64,000 nt of DNA from SIG455 sp045646385 (GTDB taxonomy: Bacteria; Bacillota; Clostridia; UMGS1810): NCBI GenBank assembly GCA_045646385.1, contig JAZRKQ010000025.1:1-64000 (forward strand). Direction: 5' to 3'. Shown in pieces: positions 34,555 to 43,969 of this stretch. The notes beneath the pieces are model-generated. The model ran no database searches. It had not been told where the DNA came from and saw only the letters and a list, made by a program, of their open reading frames with translations. The stretch's first letter is position 1. The number at the start of each line of letters is the position of its first letter. The translations under genes were made by a program, and so were the position numbers.

Positions 34555-35401
34555 CGTACAGACCTTCCTCTACAAGTTTTTTCATTGCTTCCTGTACAGT
34601 TGCTTTATCCTCTTTATATGTAATACCATACCATTTATCTTTATTAGGGATTGCTTTAACTGTTGCTTTACCGGCTTTAACCAAATCGCCTACTACAGTA
34701 GGAATCAAAAATTCCGCTTTCAAAAGATTATCACCCTGCAGGAATTTTTCATACTCTGCTTCTAAAACAGGGAAAATCTCAGGACCGAATGACCAGAGGT
34801 TCATAGATACTTTTGAATCTTCGTCGAGCGAAATCTGCTCACCATTATCGCCTGTGCATTTGAAGTTTTCAATATCTGTACGCTCGTTGATATCAACCAT
34901 ATAACCATCTTCAATAACACAAACACCACGTGCTACAGAGCCGTTATCGCTAACTGTGTTTTTAAGGTCGTAGCAAACCATAGCAAATTCAAACTCACCT
35001 GCTGTCTGCATATATTTGTTAAGTTCAATAAATGCATTGCTTCCGTAGTAGTCATCAGCATTTAAAACCGCAAAAGGACCGTCTATAACATCTTTACAGC
35101 ATAAAATAGCGTGTGCTGTACCCCAAGGTTTTACTCTGCCTTCAGGAAGATTATCTACTGTCTGGAATACATACTCAACGTCAATCTTCTCTTCAATCTT
35201 TTTGCCAACTAATCTCTTGAAATCTGCCTCAATGCTTTCTTTTATAATGAATACTACTTTATTAAATCCTGCTTTTTTAGCATCATACACAGAAAAGTCG
35301 AGCAATGCTTCGCCATTAGGGCCGATGGGTTCCATCTGCTTAAGACCGCCGAAACGGCTGCCCATACCGGCTGCCATTACTACCAAAGTTGTGTTTTTCA
35401 T
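34544..35401 (-). CDS. Sugar-phosphate nucleotidyltransferase
   Basis: A 285-aa NTP-transferase. It starts with the nucleotide-binding loop VMAAGMGSRFGGLKQ and has the metal Asp in VLNADDYYG near residue 110. It would convert a sugar 1-phosphate and NTP into a nucleotide sugar. It lies between pgi and the kinase gene, as in hexosamine salvage clusters. Sugar and nucleotide specificity cannot be read from sequence. Confidence 0.75.
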   Translation of the reverse strand: MKNTTLVVMAAGMGSRFGGLKQMEPIGPNGEALLDFSVYDAKKAGFNKVVFIIKESIEADFKRLVGKKIEEKIDVEYVFQTVDNLPEGRVKPWGTAHAILCCKDVIDGPFAVLNADDYYGSNAFIELNKYMQTAGEFEFAMVCYDLKNTVSDNGSVARGVCVIEDGYMVDINERTDIENFKCTGDNGEQISLDEDSKVSMNLWSFGPEIFPVLEAEYEKFLQGDNLLKAEFLIPTVVGDLVKAGKATVKAIPNKDKWYGITYKEDKATVQEAMKKLVEEGLYDGI

Positions 35402-35426
35402 GATTATTACCTCCGCTTATCGTATA

Positions 35427-36755
35427 TTATAATCTTTTCTCAAGTTCTGCTTTCTCGTTTTCATAACCGGGTTTACCTAAAAGTGCAAACATATTTTTCT
35501 TGTATGCTTCTACTCCGGGTTGATCAAACGGGTTAATACCAAGCATATATCCGCTTACTGCACATGCTTTTTCAAAGAAATACACAAGATTTCCAAAATG
35601 ATACGCATCAAGTGCAGGAATATTCAAAATCAAATTAGGAACTCCGCCGTCATTATGTGCAAGTACGGTTCCAAGAAATGCTTTACTGTTTACATAACTT
35701 ACGGTTTTACCTGCAAGGAAATTAAGTCCGTCGATGTTTTCGTCGTCGCTTAGAATTTCAATATCTTTCTTGGGTGTCTGTACATTTAAAACAGTTTCAA
35801 ACAAAATTCTTCTGCCATCCTGAATATACTGCCCCATTGAATGAAGGTCTGTTGAAAAGTTTGCAGATGCGGGGAAAATACCTCTCTGGTCTTTACCCTC
35901 ACTCTCGCCATAAAGTTGTTTCCACCACTCAGCAAAGTACTGAAGCGCCGGTTCATAACTTATAAGCATTTCGATCTCTTTGCCTTTACGGTTTAAAATA
36001 TTTCTTACAGCCGCATATTTATAGCAATCGTTATTTTCAAAACCTGCTTTATACGCTTCTCTTGCTTCCTGTGCGCCGCGCATAATCTCGTCAATATCAA
36101 TACCTGCTGCCGCTATAGGAAGAAGTCCTACCGCAGTAAGTACTGAGAAACGTCCGCCAACATCATCAGGAATAACAAAAGTTTCATATCCCTCTTTATC
36201 GGCAGAGTTTTTAAGTGCGCCACGTGCTTTATCGGTAGTTGCATATATTCTTTGTTTAGCACCCTCAGCACCATATTTTTTAATAAGCATATCACGGAAT
36301 ACCCTGAACGCTATTGCCGGTTCTGTTGTGGTACCGGACTTAGAAATTATATTAACGCTGAAATCTCTGTCGCCTACAAGTTCAATCAAGTCATTAAGAT
36401 ATGTTGAACTTATAGAATTACCGGCAAAGAAAATCTGAGGTGTACCTTTGCATTTCAAATTATAAAAAGTATCTGTCAGCATATCAAGGGCAGCCTTTGC
36501 GCCAAGATAAGAACCGCCTATACCTATAACAATCAAAACTTCGGAATCATTTTTAATCTTTTCAGCCGCCTTTTTAATGCGGTCGAATTCTGTCTTATCG
36601 TAATCAACAGGAAGGTCAACCCAACCAAGAAAATCATTACCTGCGCCATTACCTTTTTCTAAAATATCAGCAGCAGTCAAGGTTAATTCTTTCATGTTTG
36701 CAATTTCTCGTTCAGATACGAAATTACTTACTTTTGATAAATCTAACGTTACCAT
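35427..36755 (-). CDS. pgi: Glucose-6-phosphate isomerase
   Basis: 442 aa, the short bacterial form typical of Bacillus and Clostridia. IGIGGSYLGAKA near residue 78 and the SKSGTTTEPA phosphate loop near 138 are intact, as is the QLYGESEGK segment near 290 with the catalytic Glu. First gene of the operon with the nucleotidyltransferase and kinase. Glycolysis, cytoplasm. Confidence 0.95.
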   Translation of the reverse strand: MVTLDLSKVSNFVSEREIANMKELTLTAADILEKGNGAGNDFLGWVDLPVDYDKTEFDRIKKAAEKIKNDSEVLIVIGIGGSYLGAKAALDMLTDTFYNLKCKGTPQIFFAGNSISSTYLNDLIELVGDRDFSVNIISKSGTTTEPAIAFRVFRDMLIKKYGAEGAKQRIYATTDKARGALKNSADKEGYETFVIPDDVGGRFSVLTAVGLLPIAAAGIDIDEIMRGAQEAREAYKAGFENNDCYKYAAVRNILNRKGKEIEMLISYEPALQYFAEWWKQLYGESEGKDQRGIFPASANFSTDLHSMGQYIQDGRRILFETVLNVQTPKKDIEILSDDENIDGLNFLAGKTVSYVNSKAFLGTVLAHNDGGVPNLILNIPALDAYHFGNLVYFFEKACAVSGYMLGINPFDQPGVEAYKKNMFALLGKPGYENEKAELEKRL

Positions 36756-36807
36756 AATTCACCCGTTCCTTTCGATTGCATTGGATTGTTAAAAATCAAA
36801 CATATAT

Positions 36808-36836
36808 ATTATACTACTATTTTCCGTATTTTACAA
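36808..36836 (-). promoter_or_regulatory. Promoter of pgi and the sugar genes
   Basis: TTGTAA (36831-36836), 17-nt spacer, TATAAT (36808-36813). Confidence 0.6.
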
Positions 36837-36843
36837 GTACTTT

Positions 36844-37842
36844 TTATTTGATTTCATCTTTTTTATCACGGCACATCAAATCGGATATTGCCTGCTTTGG
36901 TGACTTACCGTTATATAACACTTTATAAGCCTCGTTTATAATTGGCATCTCCACTTCGTATTTTTTCCCAAGTTCATATGCAGCGCTTGCGCAATGTACG
37001 CCCTCAACCACCATATGGACTTTATCAAGAGTGTCTTGCAAACTGTTACCTTGGCCTATAAGTATACCTGCACGTCTGTTTCTTGAATGCATACTTGTGC
37101 AAGTAACAATCAGGTCCCCAATTCCCGACAATCCATAAAAAGTATCTAGGTTAGCACCCATTTTAATCCCCAGACGCGAAATTTCTTTAATACCTCTCGT
37201 CATAAGTGCTGCTTTTGTATTGTCCCCAAAACCAACTCCATCTATTATACCTGCACAGAGTGCCATAACATTTTTAAGTGCACCTCCAAGTTGAACACCT
37301 AAAACATCGTCGCCTGTATACACCCTGAAAGTTTCGCACATAAATGCGTCTTGAACAGTAATAATGGCATCTTTATATTTCGAAGCAGCCACATTAGCCG
37401 TAGGAATAAACCTTGCAACCTCTTCAGCGTGAGACGGGCCGGACATCACGACTACCTTACTTTGTGGAATTTCTTCCTCAACAACTTCGGATAAAGTTTT
37501 TAAAGTGCCGTCCTCTAAGCCTTTTGACAGTATTACAATAATTGAATCCTTTCCCACATATTTGCTCATAGATTTAGCCGTAGAGCGTATAACGGACGAA
37601 GGAGTTACTAAAACGATAATCTCTTTATCCTCTACACACGAAATATCACTTGTATATGAAATATTATCACCCAAATGAATGTTTGGTAAAAATTCTTTAT
37701 TTTCTCTGTCCTTTTTAAGCGCATCGCTCTCAGATTGCTTCCACGACCATAGTGTAACATTATGACCGTTTTTTTCAAGCAGAACGGAAATGGCTGTCCC
37801 CCAACTTCCGGAGCCTACTACTGCAATATTTTTTATGTCCAT
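36844..37842 (-). CDS. gpsA: Glycerol-3-phosphate dehydrogenase [NAD(P)+]
   Basis: A 332-aa enzyme making sn-glycerol 3-phosphate for phospholipids. The nucleotide fold is VVGSGSWGTAIS and the active-site Lys is in GGALKNVMALCAG near residue 188; GDNTKAALMTRG follows. It lies directly after plsY, the next enzyme in the same pathway. Confidence 0.95.
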   Translation of the reverse strand: MDIKNIAVVGSGSWGTAISVLLEKNGHNVTLWSWKQSESDALKKDRENKEFLPNIHLGDNISYTSDISCVEDKEIIVLVTPSSVIRSTAKSMSKYVGKDSIIVILSKGLEDGTLKTLSEVVEEEIPQSKVVVMSGPSHAEEVARFIPTANVAASKYKDAIITVQDAFMCETFRVYTGDDVLGVQLGGALKNVMALCAGIIDGVGFGDNTKAALMTRGIKEISRLGIKMGANLDTFYGLSGIGDLIVTCTSMHSRNRRAGILIGQGNSLQDTLDKVHMVVEGVHCASAAYELGKKYEVEMPIINEAYKVLYNGKSPKQAISDLMCRDKKDEIK

Positions 37843-37875
37843 AATACTCTCCTATTCTCTACGGTACTTAAAATA

Positions 37876-38499
37876 TTACTTTTTGAAATTAAGTTTTGAT
37901 TCTGTTCCTTTTATAAGACGAACTATGTTTGCTCTGTGCATAAAAAGTGCAAGTGCACCCATAGCGATTGAAAGTATTACAAAATACATATCATCGCTAT
38001 GCATCAGGATTACTGCTATCGGAAAAATTACACACGCTATACACGAGCCGAGCGAAACATAACGTGTAATTGCCATTATAGCAATTGCACATACAAAAAC
38101 AATTAAACCGATTCTCCAGTCGAGCATAAATATAACTGCAGCAGAGGTCATTATACCCTTACCGCCTTTAAAACCGAAATAAATCGGAAAGTTGTGCCCA
38201 AGTACAACACAAAATGCCGCAACATACACCGGCAGTATAATCACACCTGCGGCAGCAAACATACCAACAAGCAAACGTGCAATTAAAATTGCAATAACAC
38301 CTTTTAAAGCATCACCAAGCACAACAATTGCTGCAGCACCTTTGCCAAAAACACGCAGGGTATTGGTTGCACCGGCATTACCGCTACCCTCTTTACGTAC
38401 ATCTTTACCTATAAATTTAGAAACTAAAATAGAGGTATTCAGACTGCCTATCAAATATGCTATAACACCGCTTATAATTATCATCAAAATTTCTGTCAT
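37876..38499 (-). CDS. plsY: Acyl-phosphate:glycerol-3-phosphate acyltransferase
   Basis: A 207-aa membrane protein with about five hydrophobic segments. The PlsY motifs are present: GSGNAGATNTLRV near residue 38, GHNFPIYFGFKGGKG near 101, and a third near the C-terminus. It makes lysophosphatidic acid from the glycerol 3-phosphate supplied by gpsA. Co-transcribed with der upstream and gpsA downstream. Confidence 0.93.
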   Translation of the reverse strand: MTEILMIIISGVIAYLIGSLNTSILVSKFIGKDVRKEGSGNAGATNTLRVFGKGAAAIVVLGDALKGVIAILIARLLVGMFAAAGVIILPVYVAAFCVVLGHNFPIYFGFKGGKGIMTSAAVIFMLDWRIGLIVFVCAIAIMAITRYVSLGSCIACVIFPIAVILMHSDDMYFVILSIAMGALALFMHRANIVRLIKGTESKLNFKK

Positions 38500-38522
38500 T
38501 AAAATTTTCCTTTCGGGTATAA

Positions 38523-39848
38523 TTATTCGTCTTTTTTGCGTTCGCGTATTATAAACTTAATGGGAGTTCCCTCCATACCAAAATATGAACGTATCTGATT
38601 TTCAATATATCGTACATATGAAAAATGTGCCAGTTGTTTATCATTTACAAACAATATAAACGTTGGTGGCTTAGTGGTAGCCTGAGTGATATAATAGATT
38701 TTCAAACGTCTGCCCTTATCTGACGGAGGCTGCACTTTTGTTATTGCCTCGTTCAAAACATCATTTAAAACACCCGTAGACACACGCATTGCATGCTGAT
38801 TGGAAACATAGGTAATAAGGTCAAACAATTTCTCAACCCTTGAACCTGTAAGTGCCGATATAAATGCAACGGGAGCGTACATCATATACGAAAGGTTGTT
38901 TAATACTGATTTACGGTAGTTTTCCATTGTCATAGTTTCTTTTTCTACCAAATCCCATTTATTTACAACCACAATAGCAGCCTTACCCTGATTGTGTGCA
39001 TAGCCTGCTATTTTAGTATCCTGCTCTGTAACGCCTTCACGCGCATCAATAAGAATTAAAACAACATCACATCTGTCAACAGCCGCTAAAGAACGTACAA
39101 CACTATAGTGCTCTATATTTTCGTCTATCTTGCCGCGTTTTCGCATACCGGCGGTATCTATAAACGTATATTTTTGCCCTTTATGTTCATATTTAGTATC
39201 AATAGCATCTCGTGTTGTACCTGCAACATCACTTACTATAACACGTTCTTCTCCAAGAATTCTGTTGATTAAAGAAGATTTTCCTACATTCGGTTTACCG
39301 ATAACAGCAACTTTTATAGTATCGTCTTCTTCGCTGTTGTCAACTTCAAAATCAACATATTCAAAAAGTTTGTCAAGTAAGTCACCGACGCCAAGTCCGT
39401 GTGTTGAAGATATTGTCATAGGCTCATCAAGACCGAGATTGAAAAACTCATAATATGCCAAAGGCGGCTCACCAGCATGGTCTACTTTATTGCATACAAG
39501 CACAACGGGTTTTTTACTGCGCATAAGCATAGCAGCAACATCTTTATCCGCTGCAGTAAGACCGTCGTGGATATCAACCATAAAGATTATTGCATCAGCC
39601 ATATCAATAGCAAGGTCTGCCTGACGTTTCATCTGTTTTAAAATAATATCGTCGTTTCTTGGCTCTATACCACCTGTGTCTATAAGTATAAATTTTTGAT
39701 TAAGCCACTCACCCTCTGCGTATATTCTGTCTCTGGTAACACCGGGGGTATCTTCTACAATAGATATGCGCTTTCCTATTATCTTATTAAACAAAGTGGA
39801 TTTACCGACGTTTGGTCTGCCAACTATGGCAAATACGGGTTTTCTCAT
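38523..39848 (-). CDS. der: GTPase Der (EngA)
   Basis: 441 aa with two tandem GTPase domains, GRPNVGKST near residue 9 and GKPNVGKSS near 184, each with DTAG/DTGG and NKVD/NKWD boxes, then a C-terminal KH-like domain. Needed for 50S subunit assembly. 13 bases after the DUF512 gene. Confidence 0.96.
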   Translation of the reverse strand: MRKPVFAIVGRPNVGKSTLFNKIIGKRISIVEDTPGVTRDRIYAEGEWLNQKFILIDTGGIEPRNDDIILKQMKRQADLAIDMADAIIFMVDIHDGLTAADKDVAAMLMRSKKPVVLVCNKVDHAGEPPLAYYEFFNLGLDEPMTISSTHGLGVGDLLDKLFEYVDFEVDNSEEDDTIKVAVIGKPNVGKSSLINRILGEERVIVSDVAGTTRDAIDTKYEHKGQKYTFIDTAGMRKRGKIDENIEHYSVVRSLAAVDRCDVVLILIDAREGVTEQDTKIAGYAHNQGKAAIVVVNKWDLVEKETMTMENYRKSVLNNLSYMMYAPVAFISALTGSRVEKLFDLITYVSNQHAMRVSTGVLNDVLNEAITKVQPPSDKGRRLKIYYITQATTKPPTFILFVNDKQLAHFSYVRYIENQIRSYFGMEGTPIKFIIRERKKDE

Positions 39849-39861
39849 TTATTTTATCCTC

Positions 39862-41166
39862 TCATTCAAGTATACTTTCTACAAAATCAAATCCGTCACA
39901 CTCTGTCACACGAACCTTTACTCCAAGTTCCCTTTCAACATCTTCCAAAGTAGTATCGTCCAGAAAAACCATACTGTCGTCCTTGAACATATTCCTTGCA
40001 AGAAGGAGCGTTCCGTCTAAGTTTTTATCTTTTAACTGATTTATAATATCTCTTCCGCACAAAAGACCTGTTACGGTTATTCTGTCGCCAAAGAAATCAT
40101 TTCTGATTTTATTAACTTCCACATTAACGTTCGGGTGTTTTTGCTTTATTTTATCTATGAAACTATTTATATGATTATATGCAATAGCACCTGTAGCAAT
40201 AATTTTTTTGTTACCTTTGCAGTGTGTTTCGTCATTAAGTGCAAGATTTATCTCATATTCCAATGACGCCATCATCCCCACACCATTTTCTATCTGTGGA
40301 AAATCCTCATATGCATCATACGGCGGAATTTCGCGCTCCGCCATAATATAAAATTCATCTGCTGCATACACAACTCTTGTTCCAAACTCTTTATACAGTT
40401 TTGCAGAATATTCTTCCACAATGTCAATCACGTCATCAGCACTCTCTTTTGTAACGGGGGTAAGTTGAAAAAGACCATCTCTATGTTTCGATATACCCAC
40501 AGGCACTACAGAAGCGCTATGAACTGCCGGCATAAGATTGGCAAGGTCTTCAAGAGATTTTCTTAAAACATCACCGTCATTCACACCGGGGCAAAGAACA
40601 ATCTGAGCATTCATAGTTATTCCGGCTTCGGCAAAACGCTTCATAATATTCAAAATATTATCTGCATTTTTATTATTAAGCATCATTTTACGCACTTTTC
40701 CGTCAGTTGCGTGAACGCTTACATTAATGGGACTCACTCGCATATCAATTATACGTTGAATATCTTTTTCTTTCAAATTTGTAAGCGTTACATAATTCCC
40801 TTGCAAAAAAGATAAACGATAATCATCGTCCTTAAAAACCATTGTTGAGCGAACATTCGGCGGAAGTTGGTCCATAAAACAGAAAATACATTTATTGTGG
40901 CATCTACGTGGCTCATCTATAAGAGCGTTTTCAAATTCAACACCGAATTGTTCGTAACAATCATTATAAATCTCTATTTCTTCATAATCACCGTTCTTTT
41001 TGACAACTCCCACAACATAATATTCGTCGGACGTTAAATATTTGAAATCCAGTATATCCCCAAATTTACAGCCGCCGATATTATCAATAACATCGCCTTC
41101 TTCAATACCGGCATCGTAAGCAATGGACGCATATTCAACTGATTTTACAACAGCCTTGTTTTTCAT
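39862..41166 (-). CDS. DUF512 protein (PDZ plus radical-SAM-like)
   Basis: 434 aa from ATG 41164-41166 with GAGGG five bases upstream; the TTG at 41178 lies inside that site. The N-terminus is a PDZ-like fold (SIAYDAGIEEGDVI). A radical SAM-like cysteine motif, CHNKCIFCFMDQ, is near residue 90, and the C-terminal third has the DUF512 family pattern (VTGLLCGRDI). Widely conserved next to der in Clostridia; the reaction is unknown. Confidence 0.85.
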   Translation of the reverse strand: MKNKAVVKSVEYASIAYDAGIEEGDVIDNIGGCKFGDILDFKYLTSDEYYVVGVVKKNGDYEEIEIYNDCYEQFGVEFENALIDEPRRCHNKCIFCFMDQLPPNVRSTMVFKDDDYRLSFLQGNYVTLTNLKEKDIQRIIDMRVSPINVSVHATDGKVRKMMLNNKNADNILNIMKRFAEAGITMNAQIVLCPGVNDGDVLRKSLEDLANLMPAVHSASVVPVGISKHRDGLFQLTPVTKESADDVIDIVEEYSAKLYKEFGTRVVYAADEFYIMAEREIPPYDAYEDFPQIENGVGMMASLEYEINLALNDETHCKGNKKIIATGAIAYNHINSFIDKIKQKHPNVNVEVNKIRNDFFGDRITVTGLLCGRDIINQLKDKNLDGTLLLARNMFKDDSMVFLDDTTLEDVERELGVKVRVTECDGFDFVESILE

Positions 41167-41174
41167 ATATACCC

Positions 41175-41831
41175 TCAACCTTTGATAAATTCTGAAATTT
41201 CTTGGGGAGAATTTGCAATAAATACATTCGGACTACTTTTAAGTTCATCAATCTCACCGAATCCATACGAAACCGCTATGCCGTCTACACCCAATTCTGC
41301 AGCACTGTCAAGGTCGTACATACGGTCGCCAATCATTACAGCCTCGCTCATATCAGTTATGGTAAAATAGTCTAATGCACGTTTTATTAAATGTACTTTC
41401 GAGGTGTCCTTTTCGTGCATTGTTACACCGACATTTAAATCTATATATTTATCTAACCCAAAATACGGAACTATTAGGTCTATATATTCTTGCGGTTTAG
41501 CAGATACAACAGCAAGTTTAACTCCTGCATTTTTCAAAGTTTTAAGTGCTTGTTCCATACCCTCGTAAAGAGTCATTTCATATATACCCTTTACAGAATA
41601 CCGTTCTCTATAAAAATCACGTGCTTTTTCGGCATCGGATTCGCTCAATCCAAAATATTTCATATAAGCATAAACAAGTGGAGGTCCTACAACTCTGCGC
41701 AGACTCTCAAAACTGTTATCTATAGGTACACCAAGTTTTTTAAAAGCATATTCCGTACTTTTGAATATGCCCTCCTGAGTGTTACCAATGGTGCCATCCA
41801 TATCAAAAAACGCATATTTATATCTGCACAC
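41175..41831 (-). CDS. HAD-family hydrolase (phosphoglycolate phosphatase-like)
   Basis: 218 aa from a GTG start with GGGAGG six bases upstream. Nucleophile motif FFDMDGTIGNT is near residue 8, the Ser/Thr motif in VVSAKPQEY, Lys in the middle, and the acidic MIGDRMYDLDSA near 165. The alpha-helical cap is of the PGP/pyrophosphatase PpaX subtype. Substrate cannot be told from sequence. Confidence 0.8.
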   Translation of the reverse strand: MCRYKYAFFDMDGTIGNTQEGIFKSTEYAFKKLGVPIDNSFESLRRVVGPPLVYAYMKYFGLSESDAEKARDFYRERYSVKGIYEMTLYEGMEQALKTLKNAGVKLAVVSAKPQEYIDLIVPYFGLDKYIDLNVGVTMHEKDTSKVHLIKRALDYFTITDMSEAVMIGDRMYDLDSAAELGVDGIAVSYGFGEIDELKSSPNVFIANSPQEISEFIKG

Positions 41832-41916
41832 ACCTATTCCCTCCCATTATTAAATTAGTATACCACATTATGAGAATTTTTCCAATAGTTTTGCAAAAAT
41901 TTAATTAAAAAAATAA

Positions 41917-41937
41917 CCAGCCCGATTATGGGCTGGC
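41917..41937 (-). terminator. Terminator of rpmF
   Basis: A CCAGCCC / GGGCTGG stem followed on the minus strand by TTATTTTTTTAATT, just after rpmF. Confidence 0.85.
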
Positions 41938-41945
41938 TTGATTGC

Positions 41946-42122
41946 TTATTCAGCTTTTAAAACCTCTTTGTCACCATAGGTTCCGCAACTTTTGCAAACT
42001 CTGTGGGGCAATTTGTACTCACCGCATTTGGGGCATTTTACCATACCAGGTAAAACGAGTTTCCAGTTTGCTCTTCTTTTATCTCTTCTTGCTTTAGAAG
42101 TTTTTCTCTTGGGTACTGCCAT
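41946..42122 (-). CDS. rpmF: 50S ribosomal protein L32
   Basis: A 58-aa protein, short and easily missed. It opens MAVPKRKTSKARRDKRR and has a zinc ribbon with CPKCG and CKSCG, the C+ form. It has GGAGGTG upstream. It follows DUF177, the near-universal partner in bacteria. Confidence 0.95.
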   Translation of the reverse strand: MAVPKRKTSKARRDKRRANWKLVLPGMVKCPKCGEYKLPHRVCKSCGTYGDKEVLKAE

Positions 42123-42163
42123 AAAGTAACACCTCCTACCAAAATTCTATATCTTTTAAAAAC

Positions 42164-42664
42164 TTAATCGTTTTTCAAAAACGCTTTTAATCCTGCAAGG
42201 CGCGGATCAATTTCATCGTCCTCGCAACCACACACACCGTCGTTTAAATCCTTGCCGCATATATGGCAAAGTCCCTTGCAATCATCCCTGCAGAGAAACA
42301 CAAACGGAACTGATGTGCAAAAGTTTTCCTCTACTGCACTTTGTAGGTTGACAGTATTAGATACAATCGGCAAAAATACGCTGTCAGCATCAATTTCGTT
42401 ATTGGTGTAGCATTCGCTTACACCATACTCAAAATCCTCGGTAATTTCTTTTAAACAACGTGCACAGTTAACCATAAACTGTGTTTGAACCGTTGCTTCA
42501 AGATAAAGATTTCCGCCGTTGTTTTTGATATCCCCATCCACTTTAAGCGGAGCAGTAAACAAAAACTCCTGACCGTTAAACTCTATCTTTTCAACCGGAA
42601 TTTCAACCGAAACGGATTTACTGGCACCTTCAACCTTAACAATTTTAGAAACGTCTATCTTCAT
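42164..42664 (-). CDS. DUF177 (YceD) protein
   Basis: 166 aa. The C-terminal half has the family cysteines: CARCLKEI near residue 89, then CRDDCKGLCHICGKDLN near 127, followed by DPRLAGLK. Involved in 23S rRNA or ribosome accumulation in studied homologues. Paired with rpmF as usual; strong promoter upstream. Confidence 0.88.
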   Translation of the reverse strand: MKIDVSKIVKVEGASKSVSVEIPVEKIEFNGQEFLFTAPLKVDGDIKNNGGNLYLEATVQTQFMVNCARCLKEITEDFEYGVSECYTNNEIDADSVFLPIVSNTVNLQSAVEENFCTSVPFVFLCRDDCKGLCHICGKDLNDGVCGCEDDEIDPRLAGLKAFLKND

Positions 42665-42697
42665 ATATACACCTCGTTTATTCGGCGCAACAAAAAT

Positions 42698-42726
42698 ATT
42701 ATATCTGTTTCCAATGCGTTTGTCAA
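42698..42726 (-). promoter_or_regulatory. Consensus promoter of DUF177-rpmF
   Basis: Perfect TTGACA (42721-42726), 17-nt spacer, perfect TATAAT (42698-42703). Confidence 0.8.
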
Positions 42727-42747
42727 GACTTTTTTACCGATATTTAA

Positions 42748-43938
42748 TTATTTTACCAGTTTTGCCGTATCCATTGCTATCATCATTTCTTCGTCTGTAG
42801 GGATAACAAGTGTCTTAACCGTAGCACCTTCAGCAGAAATATCTCTTTCCTCACCACGTACTTTGTTAAGTTCAGCATCTACCTTAATGCCCATAAACTC
42901 TAAACCGTCTGTAATAGCGGCACGCATCATAGCAGTATTTTCGCCGATACCTGCAGTAAATACAATAGCATCTACACCGCCCATAACTGCTGCGTAAGTA
43001 CCGATATAGCGTTTTACGCTGTAAGCAAACATATCAAGCGCAAGTTTTGCTCTTTCGTCACCTTCGCCTGCTGCTTTTTCCAAATCCCTGAAATCGCTGC
43101 TTATGCCGGATATACCGAATACACCGGACTGTTTATTCATAAGGTCGTTTACGCCTTTTTCGTCAAGAACTTCTTTTTACATAAGGAATGTTACAATTGC
43201 AGGGTCAATATCACCGCAACGTGTGCCCATAGCAACACCTGCCAAAGGTGTAAAGCCCATTGTAGTATCTACAGATTTACCACCGTCAACTGCAGTAATT
43301 GAAGAACCGTTACCAAGGTGAAGAGTAATAATTTTGAGATCCTCGATTTTTTTGCCAAGCATATCTGCTGCTCTGCCGGAAACATATTTATGTGATGTTC
43401 CGTGGAAACCGTATCTTCTGATTTTATGTTTTGTGTACATCTCGTAAGGAAGTGCATACATATATGCTTTTGCAGGCATTGTCTGGTGGAAAGCAGTATC
43501 AAACACACCTGCCTGAGGTACACCGGGCATAATTTTAGAGCAAGCCTCTATACCAATGATGTTTGCAGGGTTATGCAAAGGAGCAAGTTCAACACACTGC
43601 TGGAGTGCATCCATAACTGCGTCATCAATAATAACAGAACCGCTGAAAATCTCGCCACCGTGAACGACTCTGTGTCCTACTGCATCGATTTCTTTCATAT
43701 CAGCGATTACGCCCACTTCTTTATCTGTAAGTGCTTCAATAACCATTCTGATAGCATCTGAGTGGTCTTTCATAGCATCTTCACGTACAAAATCATCTCT
43801 GCCGCTTACTTTCTGAGTAAGTTTGCCATCAATGCCTATTCTTTCGCAAAGACCTTTAGCAAGAACTTTTTTTGTGTCAATATCAATAAACTGATATTTA
43901 AGTGATGAACTTCCGGCGTTAATAACCAAAATTTTCAT
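42748..43938 (-). pseudogene. ackA: Acetate kinase gene interrupted by an in-frame TAA
   Basis: A single frame of 396 codons, the normal length of acetate kinase, broken by TAA at 43177-43179 (codon 254). Upstream of it are MKILVINAGSSSLKYQ, the VVHGG segment, the HGTSHKYVS box and GTRCGDIDPAIVTFLM; downstream the frame continues KEVLDEKGVNDLMNKQSGVFG to the end, including the late TDEE segment holding the catalytic Glu. No frameshift is involved. A Lys codon (AAA to TAA) is the likeliest original. Termination at 254 would remove the essential Glu and inactivate the enzyme. Causes could be sequencing error, a real nonsense mutation, or read-through. It follows pta by 31 bases. Normal role: acetyl phosphate plus ADP to acetate plus ATP. 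Confidence 0.85.
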
Positions 43939-43969
43939 TGTAAATTCAACTCTTTTCTGATTTATTTAA

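Noticed and set aside
42748..43140. Separate gene starting at the internal ATG of the ackA 3' half
   Set aside because: Same frame as the upstream half with only a TAA between; no ribosome binding site before the ATG; the piece is the acetate kinase C-terminal third.
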